A stretch of 64,000 nucleotides of DNA, from assembly GCA_963693085.1 (NCBI GenBank), contig OY856413.1, forward strand, positions 465,987,379-466,051,378, read 5' to 3'. This DNA comes from Alisma plantago-aquatica (lineage: Eukaryota; Streptophyta; Magnoliopsida; Alismatales; Alismataceae). Below the pieces are notes generated by a model. It saw only the letters and a program-made list of their open reading frames with translations, was not told the DNA's origin and made no database searches. Numbering within the stretch: the first letter of the stretch is position 1; every line of letters begins with the position of its first letter. Shown in pieces: positions 45,289 to 56,639 of this stretch. The translations under genes were made by a program, and so were the position numbers.

Positions 45289-46460
45289 CTACAAAAGGAT
45301 TTTGCCCCCGAAATCCAAAGAGAAAAGTGAGGGATACTTCCTCCGCATCTCTTCCTCAAGCTTCCATGTGGCTTCCTCAATGTGATGGTGATGCCAGAGA
45401 ACCTTCACGAGTACAAGGTCTTTCCTATTCAGCTTCTTGACCCATCTTTCAAGGATCAACACCGACCCTTCCTCGTAGGTCACATCTTCATCAAGATGGA
45501 CCTCAACTGGCTGTATCATTGTCTCTATTCCCAGATGACTTTTCCTTAGCATACTAACATGGAACACTGGATGCAACTTGTGCAGCTCTGGTGGTAACTC
45601 CAACTTGTAAACCACTTTTCCAACACGTGTTATCACTGGATATGGTCCCATATACCTGGGAGCTAACTTGGCTTTCCTTCCAAACCTTAGCACGCCTTTC
45701 CATGGAGAGACTTTGAGATACACCTTATCTCCCACCTGGAACTCTAAAGGTTGGCGACGATTATCTGCATAAGACTTTTGTCTATCATATGCCGCTTTCA
45801 ATTGTTGTTGTATCACCAAAATCTTCTCTGTCATCTACTGTACTAACTCAAGACCTAAAAGTTGATACTCGCCAGACTCGTACCAACATAAAGGATATCT
45901 ACACTTTCTACCGTACGATGCTTCAAAAGGTGCTATGTCGATACTTCGTTGGTAGTTGTTATTGTAAGAAAACTCTATCAGACTGATATGCACGTCCCAA
46001 CTTCCTAGGAACTGTAGAACACAAGCTCTTAGAAGATCTTCCAAAGTCTAAATAGTCCTTTTAGACTGTCCATCTGTCTGCGGATGAAAAGCGGTACTGA
46101 ACATCAACTGCGTTCCCAACGCCTTATGCAACTGTTCCCAAAAATGACTTGTGAACTAAGGACCTCTGTCAGAAACTATTGTTGCTAGCACACCGTGCAA
46201 ATGCACTATCTCATCAACATATACTTGAGCGAGCTTCTCTACTATGTAGGTTGTCTTCACAGGTATGAAATGTGCAAACTTCGTCAATCTATCCACTATC
46301 ACCCGGATGGAATCATGATTCCTAGTTGTCCTCGAAACGCCAACTACGAAATCCATGGTTACATGATCCCACTTCCACTATGGTATCGGCATGGGTTGCA
46401 ACGTACCTGCCGACTTCTGATGTTATGCCTTAACTTGCTGACATACTACACATTTTGCCA
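45289..46460 (-). pseudogene. Gypsy C integrase and chromodomain
   Basis: Open stretches cover the integrase core at 46156-46356 ([31 protein letters not shown]) and 45835-46044 ([33 protein letters not shown]). They also cover the C-terminus at 45289-45834 (GDKVYLKVSPWKGVLRFGRKAK, GPYPVITRVGKV and the chromodomain-like KDLVLVKVLWHHHHIEEATW, ending RRKYPSLFSLDFGGKILL). This complete end shows where element B was cut. Stops between the stretches, such as near 46,050, prevent a continuous protein. Confidence 0.9.
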
Positions 46461-46481
46461 CGAACTCAGCTACATCTTTCT

Positions 46482-48100
46482 TCAAACTGGGCCACTAATA
46501 CAGATCCTCAGATTGTGATACATCTTGGTGACACCTAGATGCATAGCATACATAGACGTATGCACTTCCTCAAGCACTAACTTCCTTAGATTATCAACAT
46601 CGGGAACCATCATCCTATTATGGCAACAAACTAGTCCATCCTCAGACTCATGGAAACCATCACGCTTCTTACTACCGAACTCTAATCTGATCAGCTCCAC
46701 TGTGACATCGACATGTTGTGCTTCTTTGATTTGTTTTCTCAACGTAGGCTTTACTTGCATCTGTTCCAACAACCCTGCCAATAAAGAGACTTCCAATTGT
46801 ACATTCATCAGCCGCAAAGAGACAGACATATCATGCTTATGGCATATCAAAGAACTCAACTGGCCTTTCTTTGTAGAAAGAGAAGAAGACTTCCTGCTAA
46901 GCGCATCTGCTACTACGTTCGCCTTACCTGGGTGGTACTCGATGGAGCAATCATAATCACTTATTAACTCCATCCAGTGCCACTGATGCATGTTCAACTC
47001 ATTTTGTGAAAAGATGTACTACAAGTTCTTGTGATCCGTAAAGATCTGACACACTTCCCCATAAAGTTAGTGTCTCTAAATCTTCAACACATGAACCACC
47101 GCTGCCAACTCCAAATCATGTGTCAGATAGCTTTCCTCATGTTTCTTAAGTTTTCGAGAAGCAAAAGAAACCACATGATCTTCCTACATCAGCACACAAC
47201 CTAAGCCCTTCTTGGAAGCATCACAGAAAACAACATAGCCTTTCCCCTGTTCTGGCAACACTAACACTCGAGCACTTGTCAGCTTCTCCTTAAAATTTTG
47301 AAAAGCTTGATGACACTAACCATCCCAAATAAAAGGTACATCCTTCCTGGTCAACCTGGTTAGTGGCAACACTATCACACTGAAGTTTCATATAAACCTT
47401 CGGTAGTATCCTGCTAAGCCCAGAAAACTACAGACTTCAGTCGGCGTATTTAGTTGCTCCCACTCTGCTACTGACTCCATCTTCTTGGGATCCACCCTGA
47501 TCCCTTCTGCTGAGATCACATGACCCAAGAAAGTCACTTCCTTCAGCCAAAACTCACACCTACTAAACTTGGCATACAACTGATGTTGTCAAAGAAGAGT
47601 CAACGCTTGTCGAAGATGATGTTTGTGCGGTTGGTTGTCTCGACTATAGATCAAGATGTCATCTATGAAGACTACAAAAAACTGATCCAAGAATGGACGA
47701 AACACTCTTTTCATCAGATCCATGAATGTTGATGGTGCATTGGTTAGCCCAAACGGCATAACCACAAACTTGTAGTGCCCATACCTCATCCTGAAAGCTG
47801 ACTTTGGTATGTCATCCTCCTTGATTCTGAGTTGATGACATCTAGACCGCAGATTGATCTTTTATAATATTGTCACACCACACAATTGATCAAACAGATC
47901 GTCTATCCTTGGTAAAGGATACTTGTTCTTAATCATAACCTTGTTCAATTGTCGGTAATCTATGCACAGACGCATAGATCCATCCTTCTTCTTTATGAAT
48001 AGAACTAGAGCACCCGAAGGTGATGTTCTTGGCCTGATGAAACCTTTATCAAGTAGCTCTTGCAACTATTTATTCAACTCTGTCATCTCTACTGGAGCCA
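46482..48100 (-). pseudogene. Gypsy C reverse transcriptase and RNase H
   Basis: RT motifs run across 47388-48065: [58 protein letters not shown] (catalytic F-x-DD), [10 protein letters not shown] and GYYRRFI. RNase H sequence runs from about 47,300 to 46,900 ([22 protein letters not shown]). The integrase zinc-finger region then begins ([18 protein letters not shown]). At least five stops or shifts divide it, many of them at codons where B has Trp, Gln or Arg, as expected from C-to-T decay of methylated DNA. Confidence 0.9.
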
Positions 48101-48109
48101 TCATGTATG

Positions 48110-48816
48110 GTGTCTGAGCAACAGGTTGCGTCCCTGGTACTAGATTGATCTCAAAATCAATCTCTCGAGGTGGAGGAACACTGGAAACTCATCGGGAAAC
48201 ACATCTGCGAACTCTTTGATGACAGGCACGTCCTGAAGGCTAGAACCTTTTACCTTGGTATCCAGAAAATGAGCCAAGAATGCTCTACAAACTTGCCACA
48301 ACAACTTCTCTACCACCATTGCTGACACGAAACACATTGGAAAAATCTTCCTATCTCCTTGGAAGATCCACTTCTCACTATCGTTAGAAAACACCACCTG
48401 CCTGGAACCACAGCCCAACACAACCTTATATCTTTCCAAGGTATCCATCCCAAGAATTACATCGAACCCATGCATATCAAGTGGTATGAGATCCACTTAT
48501 ATGTTGTGTCCTGAAAAAGATTGAACACAAGATGGACACACTTCTCAAAGCACCGTAGGACCAATAATAGGTGTTTCTAACAACAAGCTATCTTTCTTAC
48601 AACTAACAGGTAAAAGACAGCTATCAAGCATACTACGTGCGATAAAAGAGTGTGTAGTACCTGGGTCAACCAGAACAGATATAAAGCAAGAAGAACACAA
48701 ATCAGAATGAAACAACTCCATCTAACCTGCCACCACTTGCGGGTTGACTATCGCCTCCGGCTGACTCATAGTATAGAATCGAACCATTGCTTGTTGTCGC
48801 CCATGTCCTCTGCTTC
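48110..48816 (-). pseudogene. Gypsy C protease region
   Basis: The minus strand from about 48,780 reads VRFYTMSQPEAIVNPQVVAG, LVDPGTTHSFIA (the active-site loop, again D-P-G) and LIPLDMHGFDVILGMDTLERY, then [10 protein letters not shown] leading to RT. The ORF 48140-48496 covers the second half. Stops occur near 48,724 and 48,498. Sequence and order match element B closely. Confidence 0.85.
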
Positions 48817-49050
48817 CTTGAGTAGATTTTTTTTTTGGTTAAGCCAGGGGTCGCTCTTATTCATCCCACACCCCTCTTATGGGCTAAATCATCAAAAAAT
48901 ACATCTCCCGATCTAAAACCTCGGGTATCTTCCCCAAAGCCCACAAGAAAAGGAAAAGAAAAAAGAACACCACAGAACAAAGACAGCAGAGGATCAATCA
49001 TCAACCAGAGTATGCTCGACAATGACGTAGGGGGACTTTCTTGAGTAGAT
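48817..49050 (-). mobile_element. Short poly-A retroposon (LINE 3' end or SINE) in gag of C
   Basis: A 212-bp insert (48,828-49,039) separates two parts of the gag linker of C that are contiguous in element B. It is flanked by an 11-bp duplication, CTTGAGTAGAT, at 48,817-48,827 and 49,040-49,050. On the minus strand it ends in a run of A's directly before one duplication copy, the signature of target-primed reverse transcription. I find no clear Pol III A and B boxes at its 5' end, so a 5'-truncated LINE tail is more likely than a SINE. Confidence 0.82.
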
Positions 49051-50202
49051 GATCCCGCTTGTGACGCTTAGCCACATCCTCACCCTCTGACACCATTAGA
49101 CTACTATCTATCTGATCCTTGCTGACTCTGCCTCGGTTTTTGCGTCACCTCAACGTCTCGTCTCAGGCAATTCGACTTTAGATGCCATGTCTGTCCATAG
49201 AGAAAGCATGATATGTCCCTTAACTACGGCCTAGATGGTCCTATCACTGCTACTGAAGCTGTATTGTAGGCTCTAGATGAAAAAAAAACCACACCCACTT
49301 CCTTTACTTAGTGACCATTGTGACAGCGCACTGGAACTTTGGATTACAGAAGGTGTAGAAAACCTTGGCTTCTTGGGGCCATCAAACCTCTATCTATGAA
49401 ACTGAACATATCTTTTCTTAGACATAGCCTCTCTTTTTTCCCGGACCAACCACTCTATCCTCTAAATAGACTCCACAAACATGGAAAAATGTTCCCAGTT
49501 CTCCAAAGCAGCAACAGGTGTTGTCAGCTCAGCACTCAAACCTTTCTCAAACCGTCTGGTCTTCTCATCATCCGTTGCCGACATGTGAGGACAGAACCTC
49601 TACAGCTCCATAAACTTGGATTCATACTTGGTGATGTTCAGAGGACCTTGGCACAAATACTCAAACTGGCTGATCTTCTCATCCAGATACGTCCTCGGGA
49701 AGTATCGACTGACGAACTCCCGTCGGAAAACATCCCAAATGATCACCTCACCAGGTCTCTTCTCCTCCTCGATGGCCCACCAGTGGCGAGCACTACCTTT
49801 TAGAAGGTAGACAATGTGCTTGACTTTGTCTTCCTCGGGGATGTCGAGGATCCGGAAGGTCTTCTCCATACCTATCATCCACATATCTGCATATGCTGGA
49901 TCAGCCGTTCCAGCATAATTTGAAGCTTCGACTCGACGAAGCCACTCGAAAGTCTTCCCAATACCCAAAGATTCACCATGGGGAACTGGTGCTCTTAGAG
50001 GAGGAACAGGTAATCTCTCCACCATGTGATTCGTTGTAGCCATTAGCCGCCTCATAAGGTGTTGATAGGAAGGGTTCTCAGGAATGGCCGGGTCAAACTG
50101 GGGGACCTCCGGCACCCGATCTTCATGTGCCTACGTACTAGCTCCATTAATAGATGCAGCAACACTGCTCTCGGTAACATGTTCTTCATGAATCCCAGAC
50201 AT
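49051..50202 (-). pseudogene. Gypsy C gag
   Basis: The start codon at plus 50,200-50,202 (MSGIHEEH) lies about 110 bp from the PBS. The capsid domain is in 49600-50115: KTFEWLRRVEASNYAGTADP, HIVYLLKGSARHWW, VFRREFVSRYFPRTYLDEKI and FEYLCQGPLNITKYESKF. A TAG interrupts the first codons (near 50,134). A second TAG at 49,462-49,464 falls at the codon where B has TGA. The zinc-knuckle region between 49,050 and 49,300 is badly decayed. Confidence 0.87.
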
Positions 50203-50314
50203 CTTTTAGCTTTATCTTCTACTGGGGGAAGAAGTCATTATAAGAAAATTTGGAAAAATCACAAGAACAGACAGGTGCCTAGTCCTAGATCCCTGTAGAC
50301 TCAGCAAAACTAGA

Positions 50315-50326
50315 GCTCTGATACCA
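50315..50326 (-). promoter_or_regulatory. Primer binding site of element C (initiator tRNA-Met type)
   Basis: The minus strand reads TGGTATCAGAGC exactly, the standard plant retrotransposon PBS for initiator tRNA-Met. It lies nine bases from the LTR end at 50,336. Confidence 0.9.
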
Positions 50327-50496
50327 AAATACTTTTGTAACATCCCGCAATCACAAAGACAGCGAAACTCCATGTGAAAATGTGTGGAACCACCATAAAC
50401 AACATATTAACAAAACATGGGTTAATTAAAACGATTGTGGAAAACATTATAAAAAAGGAACTATCACAACCATATCTACATCTTGCAAGGAACATG

Positions 50497-50497
<1 letters not shown>

Positions 50498-50552
<55 letters not shown>
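50498..50552. repeat. (TA)n microsatellite
   Basis: About 55 bp of uninterrupted TA. The 'IYIYIY' ORFs across it on both strands are artefacts. Confidence 0.97.
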
Positions 50553-50555
<3 letters not shown>

Positions 50556-51011
50556 CATGGTATATGTCCACCATCATATAGGATCCAGGTGTTCCATATA
50601 CATAAAGGATACATCACCTGTTTATATACATAACATGCCTTACCAAGGCCAACAACAGGATGCAAGAAACCATACTAAGATCATACATCGTGAAATCTCA
50701 TCAAAACACCTCCAAGGACCTGAGAGTACAGGAAAGACTCTAAGACTCTACTACAAAACAACCACAACAGCAACATATCCAACCTTTCCTTCTACTGATC
50801 TTCTTGCTGCTCAGCCGCAACACTACGATCACTACAATGTCTAACTCAATCACCTAAAACGGTTGAAACCAGTGGGGTGAGACACACAGTCCCAGCGAGA
50901 AACATAACTCCCCGTCGAACTATAAAATCTCAAGAAGCTAGAATAGACAAACAATGTAGTAGATAACCAGATCATATATAAAATATGAAGAACAATATTA
51001 TATATATATAT

Positions 51012-51409
51012 AGAGTCAGGCTAGAATACACTCGAGTGTATCCGGAGCGGAATACACTCAAGTAATTTTTCATGATGCAATATATTTTTTTAAAATCTAA
51101 TCCATTGATCTTCTTAAACATCTTGTGAACAACTCATACGCAAAATTTGAGCACATTTGGATATGTAAAGCTCATGTTATGAAGACTGCAAAAATTATGC
51201 ATTTCAAATTAGTTTCGCGCGTCGATTTTGTTGCCCTTGGATGAGTGACTTATACTCATCCAAATGGGCTCAAAATTTGTATGTAGCCTAGTTATAGTAT
51301 GACAGTGAAGATCAACGGTTTACATTTTGCAACAAATAGTCTTGATATGCAAACACACTTGAGTGTATTCGTGCGATCCGTACACTCGAGTGTATTCTAG
51401 CCTGACTCT
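51012..51409. mobile_element. MITE inserted in a TA array
   Basis: A 398-bp segment has terminal inverted repeats starting AGAGTCAGGCTAGAATACAC at both ends, about 28 bp nearly perfect. A second inner pair (GAATACACTCAAGT) lies 15-20 bp inside. It encodes nothing. TA or CT/TA dinucleotide runs flank it on both sides, so the target duplication cannot be told from the array. Size, TIRs and lack of coding fit a non-autonomous DNA element; the superfamily is not clear. Confidence 0.85.
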
Positions 51410-51415
51410 CTCTCT

Positions 51416-51419
51416 CTAT

Positions 51420-51471
<52 letters not shown>
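51416..51471. repeat. (TA)n array flanking the MITE
   Basis: About 55 bp of TA with one interruption (taaata). Together with the TA run at 51,001-51,011 it probably was one array before the MITE inserted. Confidence 0.93.
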
Positions 51472-52550
51472 CAACTTACAATGATATCTGAGAGGCATAA
51501 AGCTAACTGCAAGAAATACTCAGAGCATGTATATAAGACAATCATACACTATACAAGGCTTCAACTAATGTTCTATCTTTGCCCTAAGTAAATATACTAT
51601 ACGGGCGGATTACCATTTATTATGCCCCGAGGAAACGAGCCATACCGCTCAAATCTAACCTTTGGTTGTGAAACCCAAAGTAGGTGTCATACAATGTCAA
51701 TGGAAGAGCCGAACTCCATGACCTCATCCTCTTCGTGGTCAGTGCACGATATCCAAAGCAGGACCGCAGTCTCTTGCTTAAGTGACCTCAGTCACAGGGT
51801 CAACTCCTGCAGGTTACCCTTTCCTCTAGCCCGCCTTAGTACATGTCTCGACGCTAGCATACCTTGAGCCACATGCCTGGTCACCGTTCTCTTGAGCCAT
51901 GAATGCATTCATGCTCTATCACACTGAGCCATGTGCATGTTCACCATGCTCTTATACATATTTTGAGTCTACAACCGAAGTTGCACTCTATTCCTCCTAT
52001 TTTCGACTAGGAGAAACCCCACATATTCAACAATATGTGCTCCAGGTTAACCCGTAGGAGAACCCATTTCACCATCACCAACTCCTGACGATGATGGATT
52101 TATGGCCAGGGCAAACTACATGAAAGGTTCATCTGTAATTAATTAATACATTTTAAGTAGATTGTTGGGGTCAACCAAGTTTTATTATGCAAACCATAAA
52201 TAAGAGTAAACATCATAGATTCCATTATTTTGTATCACATTGTTACTGCTATTCTCAATGCCATCATTACCATCATAATCCATCTCAAGGATCCAACATT
52301 ACATATTGTCACTTGGCCTCTTGCCAATCACCATGATCCATTTCAAGGATTCAACATCATAGGGATTCAATCCCACCAATAAGCACATGTTACCAACACA
52401 TAGGCAACACTCATCATGTGTCATCATAGTCCACATAACACATAGTGTTCCTCATTATCTCAATATTAAGAGAATGTCACCAATGACATTATTATAGCTC
52501 ATACCTGATTACACATCTCAATTGATGAAACCTGCATGGTTAGTATGCTA

Positions 52551-53364
52551 GGGGCCATATTAATGTTAAAATGGCCATGGTGCCCGTCGTTAAGTTGTTA
52601 GTTGTGCACATACAATTGAAGGTGCCTCGCCCCCACACGAAATTTTAAATATACCACTGAAGATACCCTTTAAAAAGTACACAACGGTAGGCCTGAAAAA
52701 AATAATTCAGATGTCTTAGACTAGTCCTACCCCACTTCCTTTCCTTCTTTCTTTGCTCGTTCTTCCGTATCGAGACACTTTTTGCAATTCCTTGTAGTTG
52801 TTGTCTTTTGACTTGACGGCTGTGGCTTGGCTTGGCTGTAGTAGCGGCTGCTCCAAAACTGAATTAGTGACTGGGATATATAATCCCCTCATCAACAGAG
52901 ACGTCCATAACAAGCCCTAGTGGACTTTGCCTACTTGGGCTGGACCAACCAGCAACCAGGCCCAACGGGTGTCGGGATGGAAGGCGGGGCTCGCTGCCGT
53001 CTTCAAAATCAGAGACCACAAGAGTAGGATTCGTCTTTTTGTTTAGAGGTCCCTGCCGGACTGCTCCTCCGCCTCCTCGGCACTGAAGGCGGAGGCTCAG
53101 GGGCTCTTGATGGGGATGAAGATTGCGATAGCTAAAGGTTTCAACATAGTTAAGGCAGTCTTTCCAGAAGACATTTTTGTACTAACTCTACTCAATTTGA
53201 ACGATTAATAAATAGTTCCCGCCCTTAGAAAACAGATTCAAGACCTAAAGTTGCAATGTGCTTCAGTGTGTTTTTCTCGCACCAAGATTTATGTTTCTTC
53301 TGTATATTTCTGGCGTCCGCGACCGATGACTCGCTGGTCTGCAGCTTTCGGCCTTTTAAGTAAA
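52551..53364. other. Unassigned stretch between LTR C and the Helitron
   Basis: It is GC-richer than its flanks around 52,920-53,120, with gcctcctcggcactgaagg and related words. No ORF of note exists beyond a 65-codon minus-strand one at 52716-52913. It shares nothing obvious with the other elements and could be low-copy DNA or the target of C or the Helitron. I could not find an exon. Confidence 0.35.
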
Positions 53365-55571
53365 CTAGCCAATAACCCGTGCGCTGCACGGGATTGAATG
53401 AAGCAAGCTAGATTATTTGAATTATTATATTAAGTGTCACGTACATACATACACCACATTAGAAGAAATAGCTATAATAAATTTAAAAAGATAGGCGTTC
53501 GTCTTTACAACCCACAATAGAGCATGGAGCTTTACAACTTTTCCATACAATACATTAGAAAGGATGATTGCTCGTAAAAAATCTTGCATGTCGACACTTT
53601 GAAGTGTATTGCTTCAAATATTTCTCCATTCACATCCAAATCTGTTTGATCTTTTTTATTAGCTGTTTCTGATCTTTTTTGTAGCTGGTTTTCAATCTTC
53701 CTGTAAGTGATATAAACAATGAGGTAGAATTGAATATTAGAATAAACATTATACGTACAGAGCAGCATTTCCAAGTATTAATATATAAATTTGTGATAAT
53801 CTTTATATTAGGTTCTACCAATAAGTTTTGGGAATTAATAACATGGCCTTTTGGTGGTTAGGAACATGCTTCGAAGTGTTCAACTATAACCTGTCAATGA
53901 TGGGAATAGAATAAACATTCCAGATCATGTCCACAACGGAATCGTGGTTCCTTCCAGTTATGTTTTCCAGATGCTCACCTTGTATTAAACGAAACATACC
54001 ATAAAATTAGTCCAGCAAAGTATTCCGTAAGAGACACCACATAACTCCCAAGGATCAGAGCTTCTTAAAACCTGAGAAAAAGTTTCAACTGAATGAGACA
54101 AACCCAAAGAGGAAACCAATACCAACAAAAAATGGTAGAATGCACATTCGAAACAGTTGGTATCCTTCTCACCCTGTAAAATCCAAAGATACATCATTAC
54201 ATAAAAGTTAAAAAACTATAGTGGGCATTTCTAACGACAGAAACCAATGACCAAATTTTATATATGAACCAGCAACTAACTCTATAGAAAGAAAGAACAT
54301 CAAAGTGACCCCATATAAATTCCTTTACAACATATTCATTTGACTAAAGTGTCAAGTCAAGGGAAGCCTAAGAAGCTCCTAGGAAAGTAGGAAGATGATA
54401 AGGCTTCTAAATTGGTAGATACTCAGCAAACTGGATATTAGAGAATCGGTTCAAATTGGTCTCTATATTAGATCATGTAAATAATACATGATTTTAGATT
54501 TTGCAACAACCGAGCCCAGTATTTTCAACTTTTCCAGACCCCCTGCTTCAAAAGACGAGGTGTTGTGGCTTTGCAGAGAGGATAATGATCTCAAAACAGA
54601 GCTTGTTAGGGTCAACAAAATGATATGGGATAATGACCAGTCTGGTGGCAGAAACAACGAACTAATATTGGTCTTTGGTTTCGGGCAGTGTACAGCAGTC
54701 ACCGATTCCAGGAAAGTAGCATATTATGTGCTCATTAGTTGTTATAGATATAAAAATGAAGGCTCAACTTTACTGAAAAATAACAACTATTCTTCATTTA
54801 TGTGTAAGAACATGAAATTTAGTGGTAAAAGTGGCCTCAATTTACTCCTCCAGATATGTTGACATGCATTGCCTTGCTACTTCCACTGCAAAATAATACT
54901 TTGATTTCAGTAAAAAGCAACAAATATCGACAAATAATAAATACATGATTGAGTGATCCGCTCTTTTATATCAAATGTATTTGACCGAGACTACAATTTG
55001 CATTGGTTGAATAGAATGTCCAAATTTGCCAAGCCTCTGTGTATGCAATAAGCTTGTGACTTTTTTTATAATGACAATTAATTAATCATCCGTATGTAAA
55101 AGTCAAAGACAAGACTATTTTGTTGTGAATTTTGTATTGTTGCACAAACAACAATTCTAAAAGCAGCGTAAAATATTGCATATCGATATATAATGACGGG
55201 TTAGAGATGGAAGATTATATTTGAAGAAAGAAGAGCATCTCCTATAGATGAATTCTAAGAAGCATTCATGGTTATTTGGATAACTTAAGACTCAACGGAA
55301 CATGTAGCACTTACATCTCTAGAAGAGAAGTTTACACAACAATTTGAGTCCAACAATCTAACACTAATTCAGGTGAGAAAGCAATATGCATAAATGTTGT
55401 CCAAAAAACAATATGCATAAATAACTACAAAAAATGATAGCAATGACTCTAATAAATAGGAAGATCCATGGGTCTCGTTTATGTGAAAAACTAATCTTTG
55501 ATTCAATAATTTAATCACATTAGAATATAGTATTTTTTAATATGAGACATTGACCGCAATAGTATAGTAGA
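53365..55571 (-). mobile_element. Helitron-like non-autonomous element
   Basis: On the minus strand the element would start TCTACTATACTATTGCGG at 55,571 and end in a CCCGTGC-agc-GCACGGG hairpin, then TTATTGG and CTAG at 53,365. A 5' TC, a 3' hairpin 7 bases before CTAG, and insertion between A and T (minus strand 5' flank A, 3' flank T) are the Helitron signature, and this hairpin type is common at plant Helitron ends. Inside are short ORFs (53532-53821 and 53985-54197 minus; 54463-54862, both strands) and an exon-like HLENITGRNHDSVVDMIW near 53,930 on the minus strand, none of which I can name. No Rep/helicase is present, so it would depend on another element. Confidence 0.65.
53368..53393 (-). 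other. 3' terminal hairpin and CTAG of the Helitron
   Basis: Plus-strand cccgtgcgctgcacggg is a 7-bp stem with a 3-base loop. In minus orientation it stands just before TTATTGGCTAG and a T flank. In Helitrons this hairpin acts as the stop signal for rolling-circle transfer. Confidence 0.75.
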
Positions 55572-55796
55572 TGAATTAAAACATCAACCTTATTCATTGC
55601 AGACCAAGAGACAATATGATGGCGTTCTTGCATACTTGCTAAGGCGGCAAGGAAACACGGCGTTGGGGATGGACGCCTTGTTCCAAGGCGCGACTAAACG
55701 TTACTTAGGCGACTTTAAAAATAATAATTTATGTATATTTACATATGTCATGATTTTCTTCAATTTGCTCAAAGAATTCAAACGTAAATATTGACT

Positions 55797-56620
55797 ACAT
55801 GTTCTGGCTATTATGGAACCAAGGCGCAATGGAATGAAAGCTTCCAATGTCATCAAGAAACTTGGATTTAACTCATCCCACCGAGTTGAAGCTCTTGGCT
55901 TTTTCGGAGGTATATGGATCCACTGGGACAACAACCGATGTCATCTGGACATCCTTCAATGCCACAGGCAGTACATTCACTACAGAATGAACAACTCCTG
56001 GCTTATCACATTTTTCTACGCAAGCCCCAACCCGCAGAAATGAGATCATCTTTGGAACCACCTCACATCTCTAACATCGTCCTCTTCGGAAGCTTGGGAA
56101 CCGTTAGAGATTTCAACACTATGCTCGACATCAGAGAAAAGCATGGGGGCAAGGGGTTTGATAGCCGCGCTAGCAACAAGTTCCATGCTACCCTTTTAGC
56201 TAATGGACTAGCTGACACCAACCCCTCAGGACATTTCTACACATTCAAGAAAGGCATGCTTCACGAAAAACTCGATAGAGTGGTGGCGAATGTATGATGG
56301 CTGAATATCGAGCATGGCATGAAGATCCAGGTTCTAACTCGCATCTACAGTGACCACAATCCTATACTCATCTCTGGAAACAAAGCTCAAACCAGAAGAA
56401 AGCCCTTCTTCAGGACTAAGTCAAGTTAGTCCTTCAATGAAGACTTCTACACCGAGCTGTTACCTAGTTGGGACGCCACCCTCTCCTTCTCGGAGGCCTT
56501 TCCTACATTCCAAGCCGCTGCTGTCAAATGGGAAGCAGCCCTCCTAAAGAAACATCATAAGAGAAAGAACACCATTCTGGAGAACCTAGACAAGTGTCAG
56601 GTAAGTAGTCATTCCAAATT
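55797..56620 (+). pseudogene. LINE (L1-type) endonuclease domain, 5'-truncated
   Basis: The sequence begins inside the APE-type endonuclease at VLAIMEPRRNGMKASNVI and continues with LGFNSSHRVEALGFFGGIWI, then FFYASPNPQK. It goes on in another frame with VRDFNTMLDIREKHGG, NGLADTNPSGHF, LDRVVANV and SDHNPILISG, which are the catalytic DFN and SDH motifs. This nuclease nicks target DNA to prime reverse transcription. A stop at 56,041 and frameshifts break it. The missing N-terminus and the whole ORF1 suggest an original 5' truncation. Confidence 0.85.
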
Positions 56621-56639
56621 TAATTTATCTAATGAACTC

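Larger units (their letters stand above)
50336..52550 (-). repeat. 5' LTR of gypsy C, truncated (R-U5 part)
   Basis: The U5 end is TGTAACATCCC at 50,336 next to the PBS. Blocks shared with LTRs B and D include 'tggggtgagacacacagtcc' near 50,872, the 'ccccgaggaaacgagccata' area near 51,626 and 'cacatattcaacaatatgtg' near 52,020. Similarity to B ends near 52,545 after 'acctgcatggtta'. The U3 half is missing. The MITE and two TA arrays inside are later additions. Confidence 0.8.

Noticed and set aside
50310..50844. Overlapping ORFs rich in alternating Ile-Tyr on both strands
   Set aside because: They are translations of the (TA)n array at 50,498-50,552, as are those near 51,312-51,545.
54463..54862. 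Plus-strand 124-codon ORF inside the Helitron as a gene
   Set aside because: It is overlapped by an antisense ORF, has no motif I know and lacks flanking exon signals; it is only noted as possible captured DNA.
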